DNA of 43,497 nucleotides from contig JBCAXA010000008.1 of assembly GCA_038534295.1 (NCBI GenBank), positions 1 through 43,497 on the forward strand, given 5' to 3'. This stretch comes from JBCAXA01 sp038534295. Its GTDB lineage: Bacteria; Pseudomonadota; Gammaproteobacteria; Steroidobacterales; Woeseiaceae. Position numbers and translations under genes: made by a program. Positions 1 to 6,497 of the stretch are shown piece by piece. Below the pieces are notes generated by a model. That model did no database searches. It saw nothing but the letters and a program-made list of their open reading frames with translations, and was not told the DNA's origin. Numbering within the stretch: position 1 is the stretch's first letter; each line of letters begins with the position of its first letter.

Positions 1-507
1 GCCGGTCAGTAGCATTACGGCGGCGATGATCACGACCAGCCACGGCAATTTGGCGGCGGACGTCAGATAGCGAAACAGCAGCGCGACTCGCCACGTCGCG
101 ACAACGCCAAGGAACCAAGCATTCATCGATTGCGCGGTCTGCAAAGCGACGAAGCGCTCCACCGGGATGGCGTACAACAAGGCGGGTAGGGACGTCAGAC
201 CGACAAACACCAGTACACCCGGAAGTGTCCAGTTAGATGGTCGAAGCGGTGCGACGATGAGGTATAGGACGATCGATAAGCAAAAAATGTACGCGACCGA
301 ACCTAACCCTAGGTATTGCCATGGTGCTGCGTCCGGATGATCCCAATAGCGACCAACACCGGCTAGCCACGTCACCAACAAAACAAACGTAAACCACCGC
401 CAAAAGTCCCGCTTGACGGCGATGCGTGCTGGGCGAAACGCCAAGAACGCCAGCTGCGTCGTCAACATGTCAGTGACGCCAATGGGGGTTTCAGATGCCG
501 TGGTCAC
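1..507 (-). CDS. hypothetical multi-pass membrane protein, C-terminal part cut by window edge
   Basis: An open frame of 169 codons with no stop runs off the left edge of the window, so the C-terminus is missing. The likely start is the GTG at 507-505; an in-frame ATG at 468-466 is an alternative, and an in-frame TGA lies two codons upstream of the GTG. The protein is strongly hydrophobic, with about four or five predicted membrane segments: WFTFVLLVTWLAG, YIFCLSIVLYLIV, GVLVFVGLTSLPALLY, AWFLGVVATW and LVVIIAAVMLL. No catalytic motif or family signature is recognised. It belongs to the accessory left end of the window, and its upstream region faces the RHH gene at 689 across about 180 bases in which I see no other gene. 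Function unknown; the reading frame itself is well supported by composition and length. Confidence 0.6.
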   Translation of the reverse strand, partial: MTTASETPIGVTDMLTTQLAFLAFRPARIAVKRDFWRWFTFVLLVTWLAGVGRYWDHPDAAPWQYLGLGSVAYIFCLSIVLYLIVAPLRPSNWTLPGVLVFVGLTSLPALLYAIPVERFVALQTAQSMNAWFLGVVATWRVALLFRYLTSAAKLPWLVVIIAAVMLLTG

Positions 508-651
508 CGCTCATCGCCTAGACGGTCGCTGGTGACAGTCGTCGTTAGATCCAATGGCATGGCGCTCCTGGTCCGCCCGCTGCAGCGTACCGCCAGATGC
601 CCCCGGAATGCTCGCGTCGCCGGCCGACAGTGGTCAACCCAATCCATCGTG

Positions 652-681
652 TTGACTATCAAGGTACATAGGTACCAAAAT
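652..681 (+). promoter_or_regulatory. promoter of the RHH/SRPBCC unit, apparently leaderless
   Basis: A -35 box TTGACT (652-657) is followed after 18 bp by CAAAAT (676-681), which matches the -10 consensus at four of six positions. Transcription would begin about seven bases later, at or next to the ATG at 689. No Shine-Dalgarno sequence precedes that ATG (the bases are AACAACC), so a leaderless mRNA is the simplest reading. The boxes are seen; use of the promoter is inferred. Confidence 0.45.
663..676. promoter_or_regulatory. candidate operator: two GTAC half-sites between -35 and -10
   Basis: GGTACATAGGTACC holds two GTAC tetramers, each self-complementary, 8 bp apart centre to centre and lying between the promoter boxes. 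Ribbon-helix-helix repressors typically bind short repeated sites with this kind of spacing, and the first gene downstream encodes a probable RHH protein. This suggests negative autoregulation; it is an inference from position and symmetry. Confidence 0.4.
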
Positions 682-688
682 AACAACC

Positions 689-946
689 ATGGCAAAGACG
701 ATTACACGCGTCCAAACGGGCGTTCGGCTTGAGAAGCGCTTGCTTAAGGTCTTGAAGGCGCTGGCCGAACAGCTCGACATGACGCTTGGCGATTTGCTCG
801 AAGGGATGGCGTTGCACTGCTTTGAAGGCAAGGCACCGTTCTCAGAGGCCACCCTCGACAAGATCGCAAAACTCAAAGACGTGTACGAGCTCGACCTGAC
901 GGCTGACGATAGCCATAGGTTGGACGAACGTAGCGACAGCCAGTGA
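689..946 (+). CDS. small ribbon-helix-helix-like DNA-binding protein
   Basis: An 85-aa protein beginning MAKTITRVQTGVRLEKRL. The first 20 residues alternate polar and hydrophobic positions like the DNA-contacting strand of Arc/CopG proteins. Two predicted helices follow (roughly residues 16-30 and 34-48, LLKVLKALAEQLDMTLGDLLEGM), giving the short strand-helix-helix layout of the superfamily. A further helix (about 53-66) and an acidic tail complete it. No specific family is recognised. It is the first gene of a unit with the SRPBCC protein at 978 (31 bp gap), and its own promoter carries a GTAC repeat that it may bind. The start has no Shine-Dalgarno sequence and seems to be leaderless. The RHH call rests on predicted secondary structure only. 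Confidence 0.6.
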   Translation: MAKTITRVQTGVRLEKRLLKVLKALAEQLDMTLGDLLEGMALHCFEGKAPFSEATLDKIAKLKDVYELDLTADDSHRLDERSDSQ

Positions 947-977
947 CGAGTTCTTCGTTTGCCGGGGGGGCACGACG

Positions 978-1469
978 ATGACAAATGGCATTTCTGCCGA
1001 GGCCACGAATTACGCAAATTTCGACGCTGTGACGATTACACGCAGCGGTAGCTTTGAGCTCGACTTAGCGCCCGATTCGGTGTTTCCGCTTTTCACGGCG
1101 CCTGGGGAGAAGCTGTGGGTGCCCGGTTGGGATCCACACATCTTGCATGGCGATGGCTATGAGGCCGGCACCGTTTGGGTGACAACGGGCGACGGCAAAA
1201 CGGTCTGCTGGTACGTTGCTGCGTACGACACGGACGTACGCCGCGCCAAATACGTTCGCGTCACGCCGACAGAACATGTCGGCACCGTCGAGGTCTACGT
1301 GAGCGCGCTAGAGAACAATCGCTCCAAGGCCAGCGTTACCTATCAACTCACCGGCTTGAGCGAGACCGGTAACGCCTATCTCACCGCCTCGTTCAGCGAG
1401 ACTAGCTACGCCGAAATGATGCAGGAGTGGCGCGATGCTATCGCCGGCGGCGAATATTCAGTCAAATAG
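978..1469 (+). CDS. SRPBCC (START/Bet v1-like) superfamily protein
   Basis: A 163-aa protein with the pattern of the SRPBCC fold: an early strand with APDSVFPLFTAPGEKLWVPGW (split across residues 30-50; domain entry followed by a W-containing segment), several central beta strands, and a C-terminal helix around AEMMQEWRDAI. Members of this fold bind hydrophobic ligands or act as cyclases and dehydratases in the cytoplasm; the ligand here cannot be told from sequence. A G-rich stretch (963-969) upstream of the ATG could serve as ribosome binding site. It is probably co-transcribed with the RHH gene, which suggests a ligand-sensing or regulated enzymatic role, but that is inference. Its last 12 bases overlap the convergent gene at 1458. 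Confidence 0.7.
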   Translation: MTNGISAEATNYANFDAVTITRSGSFELDLAPDSVFPLFTAPGEKLWVPGWDPHILHGDGYEAGTVWVTTGDGKTVCWYVAAYDTDVRRAKYVRVTPTEHVGTVEVYVSALENNRSKASVTYQLTGLSETGNAYLTASFSETSYAEMMQEWRDAIAGGEYSVK

Positions 1470-2177
1470 CGCTTTTCTATGAGCTGCCGGGAGATTGCTT
1501 AGCCGCTGGTATCTGAATTTGACGCCATCCTGGCGAAAATGCTCGGGAGGCTTCGCGGGCTCCTGCGAAAGCAACCACTTTTTTTCGCTCCCTCGCGGGC
1601 TCACTAGGTTTTGCTTGATGTTTTCTTGCATGCAGTAGGTCACGCGGTTCATCAAAGGTTCCCACCCCGCGGAAACCACTTTGGTCACAAGCGTTTCATA
1701 GTTATGTACGACGAGCGCGCCGTCTTCGCGAGGCGTTTCAAATAGCCGGATTTGTATCAGATGGCGGTCGACGAAGCCGATTGTCAGGAACGTCCTATAT
1801 CTCGCCCAAACTCTCTCGCCCAACTCGTCGAGCATCAAATCGTCTTCAGTTAGGCGCCACTTGATGACGTCGTCCCACGGCAAAATATCGAATCGCATCC
1901 ACCTGTCGTCGTTGCCAAACCCGTTCGAGAATCTGTAGAAAGCCAGCAAAGCTCGAGGTGGATAAAGCCCATTCTCAAAGCAGTATCCAGGAACAATGTC
2001 GACTCCATCACGCAAGCCCCGGCAGAAGTTAACGTCGGGATCGTTTGTGTGGCGCCATTTCTTCCGCAAATACTCACCGCGATTCAGACCGTCAGTGGAC
2101 TTTGCGAAGCGCTCATCTTTCCGTCTTGCGGTGGCCTGTTTGCGCTCGAACTCGACCTTCCAGATTGAGTCGCTCAT
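1458..2177 (-). CDS. hypothetical protein of 239 aa, no recognised family
   Basis: I chose the ATG at 2177 (MSDSIWKVEFERKQ); a TTG eight codons upstream would give 247 aa. The protein is soluble, rich in W, R and aromatic residues, with no signal peptide or membrane segment. A central part (about residues 60-130) has the feel of a SMI1/KNR4-like or nucleotide-free globular domain with YPPRALLAFYRFSNGFG, but I cannot place it. Base composition is lower in GC than in the housekeeping genes (29 of 60 bases in a sampled line). It is convergent with, and overlaps by 12 bp, the SRPBCC gene, and its upstream region is a gene-free stretch leading to tRNA-Leu. It is probably an accessory or acquired gene. 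Function unknown. Confidence 0.55.
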   Translation of the reverse strand: MSDSIWKVEFERKQATARRKDERFAKSTDGLNRGEYLRKKWRHTNDPDVNFCRGLRDGVDIVPGYCFENGLYPPRALLAFYRFSNGFGNDDRWMRFDILPWDDVIKWRLTEDDLMLDELGERVWARYRTFLTIGFVDRHLIQIRLFETPREDGALVVHNYETLVTKVVSAGWEPLMNRVTYCMQENIKQNLVSPRGSEKKWLLSQEPAKPPEHFRQDGVKFRYQRLSNLPAAHRKALFD

Positions 2178-2435
2178 CTTTGCGAGCCGCCTTTGATCCA
2201 ACAGGTGTCTGGTTTAAAGCTACCGAACCACGCAACAGAGAACTACTCCGCAAAATTGCTACGGACGCGGATTCGATACTCCTGATAGGACTTTAACTAA
2301 GCGGCTAGTAACAATCACAAGAACGACGAGACTGAAGCGCCGCTCGATAGGTGATCTTCAACGTCGGCGCAACCGTGAGAATGGAGGATGTCCTCGCTGG
2401 TCACAATGACGGGCCTGCCTACGGGCCCAAATCGA
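2178..2435. other. gene-free stretch between the orphan gene and tRNA-Leu
   Basis: About 260 bases of roughly 50% GC in sampled lines. I see no convincing coding frame, no tRNA-end direct repeat and no clear terminator. GGGCC and GGCCC around 2412-2427 could form a small hairpin just downstream of the tRNA, but there is no T-run after it on the tRNA strand. Confidence 0.5.
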
Positions 2436-2522
<87 letters not shown>

Positions 2523-2565
2523 CCGGTGGAACCGCGTAGAATGGCGGTTCAGGGAAAGGCCGCGA

Positions 2566-2595
2566 ACTCTACTGAACGGCAACGGCTGCTGTCAA
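2566..2595 (-). promoter_or_regulatory. promoter of tRNA-Leu
   Basis: On the minus strand a perfect -35 TTGACA (2595-2590) is followed after 18 bp by TAGAGT (2571-2566), a four-of-six -10 box. The bases after it (TTCGCGGCC) form a GC-rich discriminator, typical of stable-RNA promoters under stringent control. The mature tRNA begins about 43 bases downstream. Confidence 0.65.
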
Positions 2596-2632
2596 TTCCG
2601 GCCTCCCGGGTACGCTAGAGCAGGAAAAACCG

Positions 2633-4801
2633 TTGCCGAAAAAACGTCGACCGCGCGCCGATCAACCGGACGAACAGCGCTATCGCCACCCTGTGCCAGG
2701 CGTTCGCGATCTCCTCGCGCTATTGCGGGACAAAGGCGAACCGATGACGCTCGACGATATTGGTCGAGTGCTCGATCTGAAATCACCGCGCCACTTGAAC
2801 GCATTGGCCAAGAAGCTGCGGCAGATGGTGCAGCAGGGCCAGATCATCAAGAATCGCAGCAGCGAGTATCTGTTGGTCTCCAAGATCGCGCTGGTCACGG
2901 GGGTCGTCAGCGCGCACCGCGACGGCTTCGGGTTCTTGATCCGCGACGACGGTCAAGACGACGTTTACTTGTCGGCTCGGGAGATGCGCACGCTGTTTAA
3001 CGGCGACCGAATTGCGGTACGCGTGGTGACGCGCCGTGGTTCCGATCGCACGGCCGGCAAGCTCGTCGAGGTGCTCGAACGGCGCACGACCGAAGTCGCC
3101 GGTCGCCTAATCCGCGAACGCGGCATCTCACTCGTAATCCCAGACAATCCCAGTCAGCCGCAACAGCTGCTCATTCCAGGGCGCAAGACAGGCGGCGCAA
3201 AGCCCGGACAGCTCGTGGTGGCGCGTATCGTCGATTATCCGACCGAGTCGACCCAGGCAACGGGCGAGATCGTTTCGGTCCTCGGTGATCCCGGCGAGCG
3301 CGGCGTCGCCAGTGAGCTCGCCATTCACGCGCACAACATTCCGCACATCTGGCCGCCGGCCGCTGTCGGTGAAGCCGACGGATTTAAACCGACCGTCCCA
3401 ACAGGCGCTAAGCAGAGCCGTGAAGATCTCCGCAGCATCCCGCTGGTTACGATCGACGGCGAGGACGCCCGCGATTTCGACGATGCTGTCTACGCTGAGC
3501 AAACGGCGAAAGGCTTTCGCTTAATCGTTGCCATCGCTGACGTAGCGCACTACGTGCGGCCCGATTCGGCGCTGGATCGCGAGGCAAAAAAACGCGGCAC
3601 CTCGGTGTACTTCCCGGATCGGGTCGTGCCGATGCTGCCAGAGGCGCTATCGAACGGGCTTTGTTCGCTGAAACCACGCGTTGATCGCCTCGCGCTCGTG
3701 TGCGACATGGAGCTCGAGCCAAACGGCAACGTGCGTTCGAGTCGTTTTTACGACGCGGTCATTCGGTCGGCGCGCCGCCTGACATACACCGAAGTCCACG
3801 GTTTTCTGCAGCAAGGTAGAAAGCTCAGCAAACTGCCGGCAGAGGCAGCGGCATCGCTAAAACAGCTGCATGCATTGTACGGCGCGATGGCCAAGGCGCG
3901 CAGCAAGCGCGGCGCACTCGAAATCGATATTCCGCAGCTGCGCATCTTGATGGACGACGACGGCGACGTGACCGCTATTCGCCCCTATCAACGCAACGAT
4001 GCCCATCGATTGATTGAAGAGTGCATGATTGCTGCGAACGTCGAGGCGGCGAAGTTCCTCGGCAAACACAAGCTACACGGTCTGTATCGCGTGCACGCCG
4101 GACCGAAGCCGAGTCGCTTCGATGAGTTTCGCGAGTTCATGCTCACGCTTGGTTACAAGGTACCGCTCGCCGAAGACATTCAGCCGCGCGACTTCAAACG
4201 CCTGCTGGCCGAAATCCGCAAGCGACCCGACGCACACGCGATTTCCGTGGCGCTACTGCGTTCGATGGCGCATGCGGAATATACGCCGGACAACTCTGGC
4301 CACTTTGGTCTGGCGTTGAAACGCTACGCGCATTTCACGTCGCCTATTCGGCGTTACCCCGATTTGCTCGTGCATCGGGCGATCAAGTATCGGTTGAGCG
4401 GTGGCAAGCCGGCGGCGTATCAATACGGCCACGACGACATGGTCAAGTTCGGCAAACTGAGTTCGGCGCACGAGCGGCGGGCCGAAGAGGCGACGCGTGA
4501 GGTCGAGGCGGTACTGAAATGCCAGTTCATGGCATCGCGCGTCGGTAACACGTACGAAGGTCGCATCGTCTCGGTAACGGCGTTTGGGCTGTTTGTGTTG
4601 TTGGACGAACTCAATGTCGAGGGTTTGATCCACGTGGCGACACTGCGCAACGACTACTATGAGTTCGACGCCGCCACCCAGAGTCTCGTCGGCAGTCGCC
4701 GCGGCCAACGCTTTGCTCTAGGTCAGCGAGTGACTATCGAAGTGGCCGATGTCGATCAGGAGCAACGCCACATCGACTTTGTGCTTGCCGGCAAGCAATG
4801 A
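2633..4801 (+). CDS. rnr: ribonuclease R
   Basis: A 722-aa 3'-5' exoribonuclease that degrades structured RNA and helps in rRNA and tmRNA quality control. In order: N-terminal winged-helix domain (about 22-85), two cold-shock/OB domains (about 85-240), the RNB catalytic domain with the acidic cluster DGEDARDFDDA (D275, D281, D283, D284) and the late signature HFTSPIRRYPDLLVHR, then an S1 domain (about 635-715, EGRIVSVTAFGLFV). The start is TTG at 2633, preceded by AGGA about nine bases upstream. The protein ends directly after S1 (residues HIDFVLAGKQ), so the long Lys-rich tail of the 813-aa E. coli enzyme is missing. Its TGA overlaps the rlmB ATG (ATGA), so the two are translationally coupled. 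Confidence 0.95.
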   Translation: MPKKRRPRADQPDEQRYRHPVPGVRDLLALLRDKGEPMTLDDIGRVLDLKSPRHLNALAKKLRQMVQQGQIIKNRSSEYLLVSKIALVTGVVSAHRDGFGFLIRDDGQDDVYLSAREMRTLFNGDRIAVRVVTRRGSDRTAGKLVEVLERRTTEVAGRLIRERGISLVIPDNPSQPQQLLIPGRKTGGAKPGQLVVARIVDYPTESTQATGEIVSVLGDPGERGVASELAIHAHNIPHIWPPAAVGEADGFKPTVPTGAKQSREDLRSIPLVTIDGEDARDFDDAVYAEQTAKGFRLIVAIADVAHYVRPDSALDREAKKRGTSVYFPDRVVPMLPEALSNGLCSLKPRVDRLALVCDMELEPNGNVRSSRFYDAVIRSARRLTYTEVHGFLQQGRKLSKLPAEAAASLKQLHALYGAMAKARSKRGALEIDIPQLRILMDDDGDVTAIRPYQRNDAHRLIEECMIAANVEAAKFLGKHKLHGLYRVHAGPKPSRFDEFREFMLTLGYKVPLAEDIQPRDFKRLLAEIRKRPDAHAISVALLRSMAHAEYTPDNSGHFGLALKRYAHFTSPIRRYPDLLVHRAIKYRLSGGKPAAYQYGHDDMVKFGKLSSAHERRAEEATREVEAVLKCQFMASRVGNTYEGRIVSVTAFGLFVLLDELNVEGLIHVATLRNDYYEFDAATQSLVGSRRGQRFALGQRVTIEVADVDQEQRHIDFVLAGKQ

Positions 4802-5574
4802 GCGCCGGCAATTACCTGGCCGGTATCAATGCGGCCGAGCAGCTGTTGCGCGATCAGCCGGATCGCGTGAAACGCCTGATCGTCGATGAGCGATCGTCGA
4901 ATCCGCGCCTGGCCGAACTCGTCGCGCTGGCTGGTGTGGCGTCCCGGCCGGTCGAGTCTCGGCGGCGCTTTCAACTCGACGAGCTCGCGGGCGATGCCCG
5001 CCACCAGGGCGTCGTCGTCGAATTAGCCGGTAGCTGGGTGCTCGACGAGGCGGCTCTCTTGACGCTCGTTGAACAACGCCTGGCGGATGACGCGAGCGTT
5101 TTGCTTTTGGCGCTCGATCAGGTCACCGATCCGCACAACCTCGGCGCATGCCTTCGAAGCGCCGCAGCGGCCGGCGTGGACGCGGTCATCGTGCCACGTA
5201 CCGGCAGCGCAGAATTGACGCCAGCGGCGCGCAAGGCTGCCAGCGGCGCGGCCGAAACGCTGCCGTTCGTTCGGGTCCCGGCGCTTGGCAAAACCTGCGA
5301 GCGCTTGAAAATGTATGGCATTCAGGTCGTTGGGGCGGACGGTTCGGCGCCAGATACGCTCTACGAGCGCGCCTTGATCGCGCCAAGCCTCATTGTTGTC
5401 GGCGCCGAGCAATCGGGTCTTTCTGCCCCGGTTGCGGCGGCCTGCGATTATCGAGTCGCGATCCCCATGGCCCCTGGGGTGGAAAGTCTGAATGTGTCGG
5501 TGGCCGCGGCACTGCTGGTTTTCGAGGCGCGCCGCCAACGTGGCTCGCTTGCAGCAGCCGAGGGCAACGGTTAG
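4798..5574 (+). CDS. rlmB: 23S rRNA (guanosine-2251-2'-O)-methyltransferase RlmB
   Basis: A 258-aa SPOUT-class methyltransferase that methylates the ribose of G2251 in the P-loop of 23S rRNA using S-adenosylmethionine. The N-terminal 80 residues are the L30e-like substrate-binding domain (NYLAGINAAEQLLRD). The C-terminal SpoU domain has the three family motifs: DQVTDPHNLGACLRSA, the GAEQSGLS loop and IPMAPGVESLNVSVAAALL, which form the trefoil-knot cofactor site. Length is close to the usual 245-aa family size. The ATG overlaps the rnr stop, the standard gammaproteobacterial rnr-rlmB pairing. Confidence 0.95.
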   Translation: MSAGNYLAGINAAEQLLRDQPDRVKRLIVDERSSNPRLAELVALAGVASRPVESRRRFQLDELAGDARHQGVVVELAGSWVLDEAALLTLVEQRLADDASVLLLALDQVTDPHNLGACLRSAAAAGVDAVIVPRTGSAELTPAARKAASGAAETLPFVRVPALGKTCERLKMYGIQVVGADGSAPDTLYERALIAPSLIVVGAEQSGLSAPVAAACDYRVAIPMAPGVESLNVSVAAALLVFEARRQRGSLAAAEGNG

Positions 5575-5584
5575 GATTGCCGAC

Positions 5585-5600
5585 CCTCGCGAAAGCGAGG
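5585..5600 (+). terminator. GAAA-capped hairpin after rlmB, weak terminator candidate
   Basis: CCTCGC-GAAA-GCGAGG is a perfect 6-bp stem with a stable tetraloop, 10 bases after the rlmB stop. Only a weak T-rich run (CTTGTTT) follows, so termination would be partial. It may instead be an upstream part of the rpsF leader. Confidence 0.3.
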
Positions 5601-5604
5601 CCAA

Positions 5605-5649
5605 CCCTTGTTTCACCGGATTGTCCGGGAAACTAATATCCGTAAGGGG
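5605..5649 (+). promoter_or_regulatory. rpsF leader: S6:S18-binding autoregulatory RNA element
   Basis: A basal stem pairs CCCTT (5605-5609) with AAGGG (5644-5648). Stacked above is GTTTC (5610-5614) with GAAAC (5629-5633), one bulged A, then CCGGA-TTG-TCCGG (5616-5628). The 3' side carries a 10-nt bulge (5634-5643) containing CCG. This architecture, a hairpin with a 3' CCG-containing bulge, is that described for the S6:S18 binding motif in rpsF mRNA, which mimics the 16S rRNA site. AAGGGG is also the Shine-Dalgarno sequence of rpsF, so bound S6:S18 would lock the site and repress translation. The fold is seen; the function follows from the known motif. Confidence 0.7.
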
Positions 5650-5654
5650 CAACA

Positions 5655-6248
5655 ATGAGACACTACGAAGTGGTGTTTCTGGTGCATCCGGACCAAAGCG
5701 AGCAGGTTCCCGCTATGGCCGAGCGCTACCAGAACATGATCACCGGCGCCGGCGGCGCCATCCATCGGCATGAAGATTGGGGTCGACGCCAGCTCGCACA
5801 CCCCATCGCTAAGGCGCACAAAGCGCACTACGTGCTGTTCAACGTCGAATGCAGTGCCGAGGCGCTCGAAGAGCTTACCGGTGCGTTCAAGTTCAACGAC
5901 GCAGTTTTGCGCCATCTCGTGATTGCGCGCGACAAAGCAATCACTGAAGCATCGCCAATGGCGAAAGCTGTCGAAGACGAGAAAGCGCGCGAGAAAGAAG
6001 CACAGCGTCGTCGCGAAGCACGCGTTCAGGCCGAAGCCGAGGCACGCGCGCAGGCGAGCGATTCGGAAGACGGAGACAAGCCGGCAGAAGCATCAGACGC
6101 TGCCGATGCCGCCGCAACGCCGCCTGCTGAGGAAGCTGCTGCTACTGAACAAGCTGCCGCAACTGAGGAAGCTGCCGCAACTGAAGAAGCCGCCGCTACT
6201 GACGAAGCTGCCAAGACAAACGACACGTCTGCCGAGAACGCGGCGTAA
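5655..6248 (+). CDS. rpsF: 30S ribosomal protein S6 with long acidic repeat tail
   Basis: The first 100 or so residues are a standard S6 (MRHYEVVFLVHPDQSEQVPA, with DWGRRQLAHPIAKAHKAHY and FKFNDAVLRHLVI), which pairs with S18 on the 30S platform. A charged linker KAREKEAQRRREARVQ follows. The last ~75 residues are low-complexity Ala/Glu/Thr, including about four and a half units of (E/D)(E/Q)AAAT. At 197 aa it is much longer than the 135-aa E. coli protein. In E. coli the acidic S6 tail is glutamylated by RimK; whether that applies here is unknown. It is the first gene of the rpsF-rpsR-DUF2232-rplI operon, with SD AAGGGG in the leader element. Confidence 0.95.
   Translation: MRHYEVVFLVHPDQSEQVPAMAERYQNMITGAGGAIHRHEDWGRRQLAHPIAKAHKAHYVLFNVECSAEALEELTGAFKFNDAVLRHLVIARDKAITEASPMAKAVEDEKAREKEAQRRREARVQAEAEARAQASDSEDGDKPAEASDAADAAATPPAEEAAATEQAAATEEAAATEEAAATDEAAKTNDTSAENAA
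6129..6212 (+). repeat. 18-bp in-frame tandem repeat in the rpsF tail
   Basis: Four full 18-bp units (starts 6129, 6147, 6165, 6183) and a partial fifth (6201) encode (E/D)(E/Q)AAAT. Neighbouring units differ only by a few mostly synonymous bases, suggesting recent slippage or unequal exchange. The copy number could vary between strains without shifting the frame. Confidence 0.85.
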
Positions 6249-6264
6249 CTCCAAGGACTAAACG

Positions 6265-6489
6265 ATGGCCAGATTTTCGCGACGTCGTAAGTATTGCCGT
6301 TTCACTGCCGAAGGTATCGAGGAGATCGACTACAAAGATCTTCAGCTGCTGAAAGCGTATGTCACTGAAACCGGCAAAATCGTACCGAGCCGCATCACCG
6401 GCACGAAGGCACACTACCAGCGCCAGCTGTCGACCGCCGTTAAGCGGGCTCGCTACCTCGCGCTGTTGCCGTATACCGACCGGCACTAG
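6265..6489 (+). CDS. rpsR: 30S ribosomal protein S18
   Basis: A 74-aa protein with the S18 signature (RRRKYCRFTAEGIEEIDYKD and KIVPSRITGTKAHYQRQLS). It binds the central domain of 16S rRNA together with S6, forming the platform of the small subunit. It lies 16 bp after rpsF with AAGGA just upstream of the ATG, as expected for the coupled S6/S18 pair that represses its own mRNA through the leader element. Length equals the usual 75 residues. Confidence 0.98.
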   Translation: MARFSRRRKYCRFTAEGIEEIDYKDLQLLKAYVTETGKIVPSRITGTKAHYQRQLSTAVKRARYLALLPYTDRH

Positions 6490-6497
6490 GTCAGAAC

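Noticed and set aside
2045..2296. 83-codon plus-strand frame upstream of tRNA-Leu
   Set aside because: Mostly antisense to the orphan gene at 1458-2177, with no ribosome binding site; nothing supports it as a gene.
5923..6261. 112-codon Lys/Arg-rich frame within rpsF
   Set aside because: Shadow of the Ala/Glu-rich S6 tail in the +1 frame.
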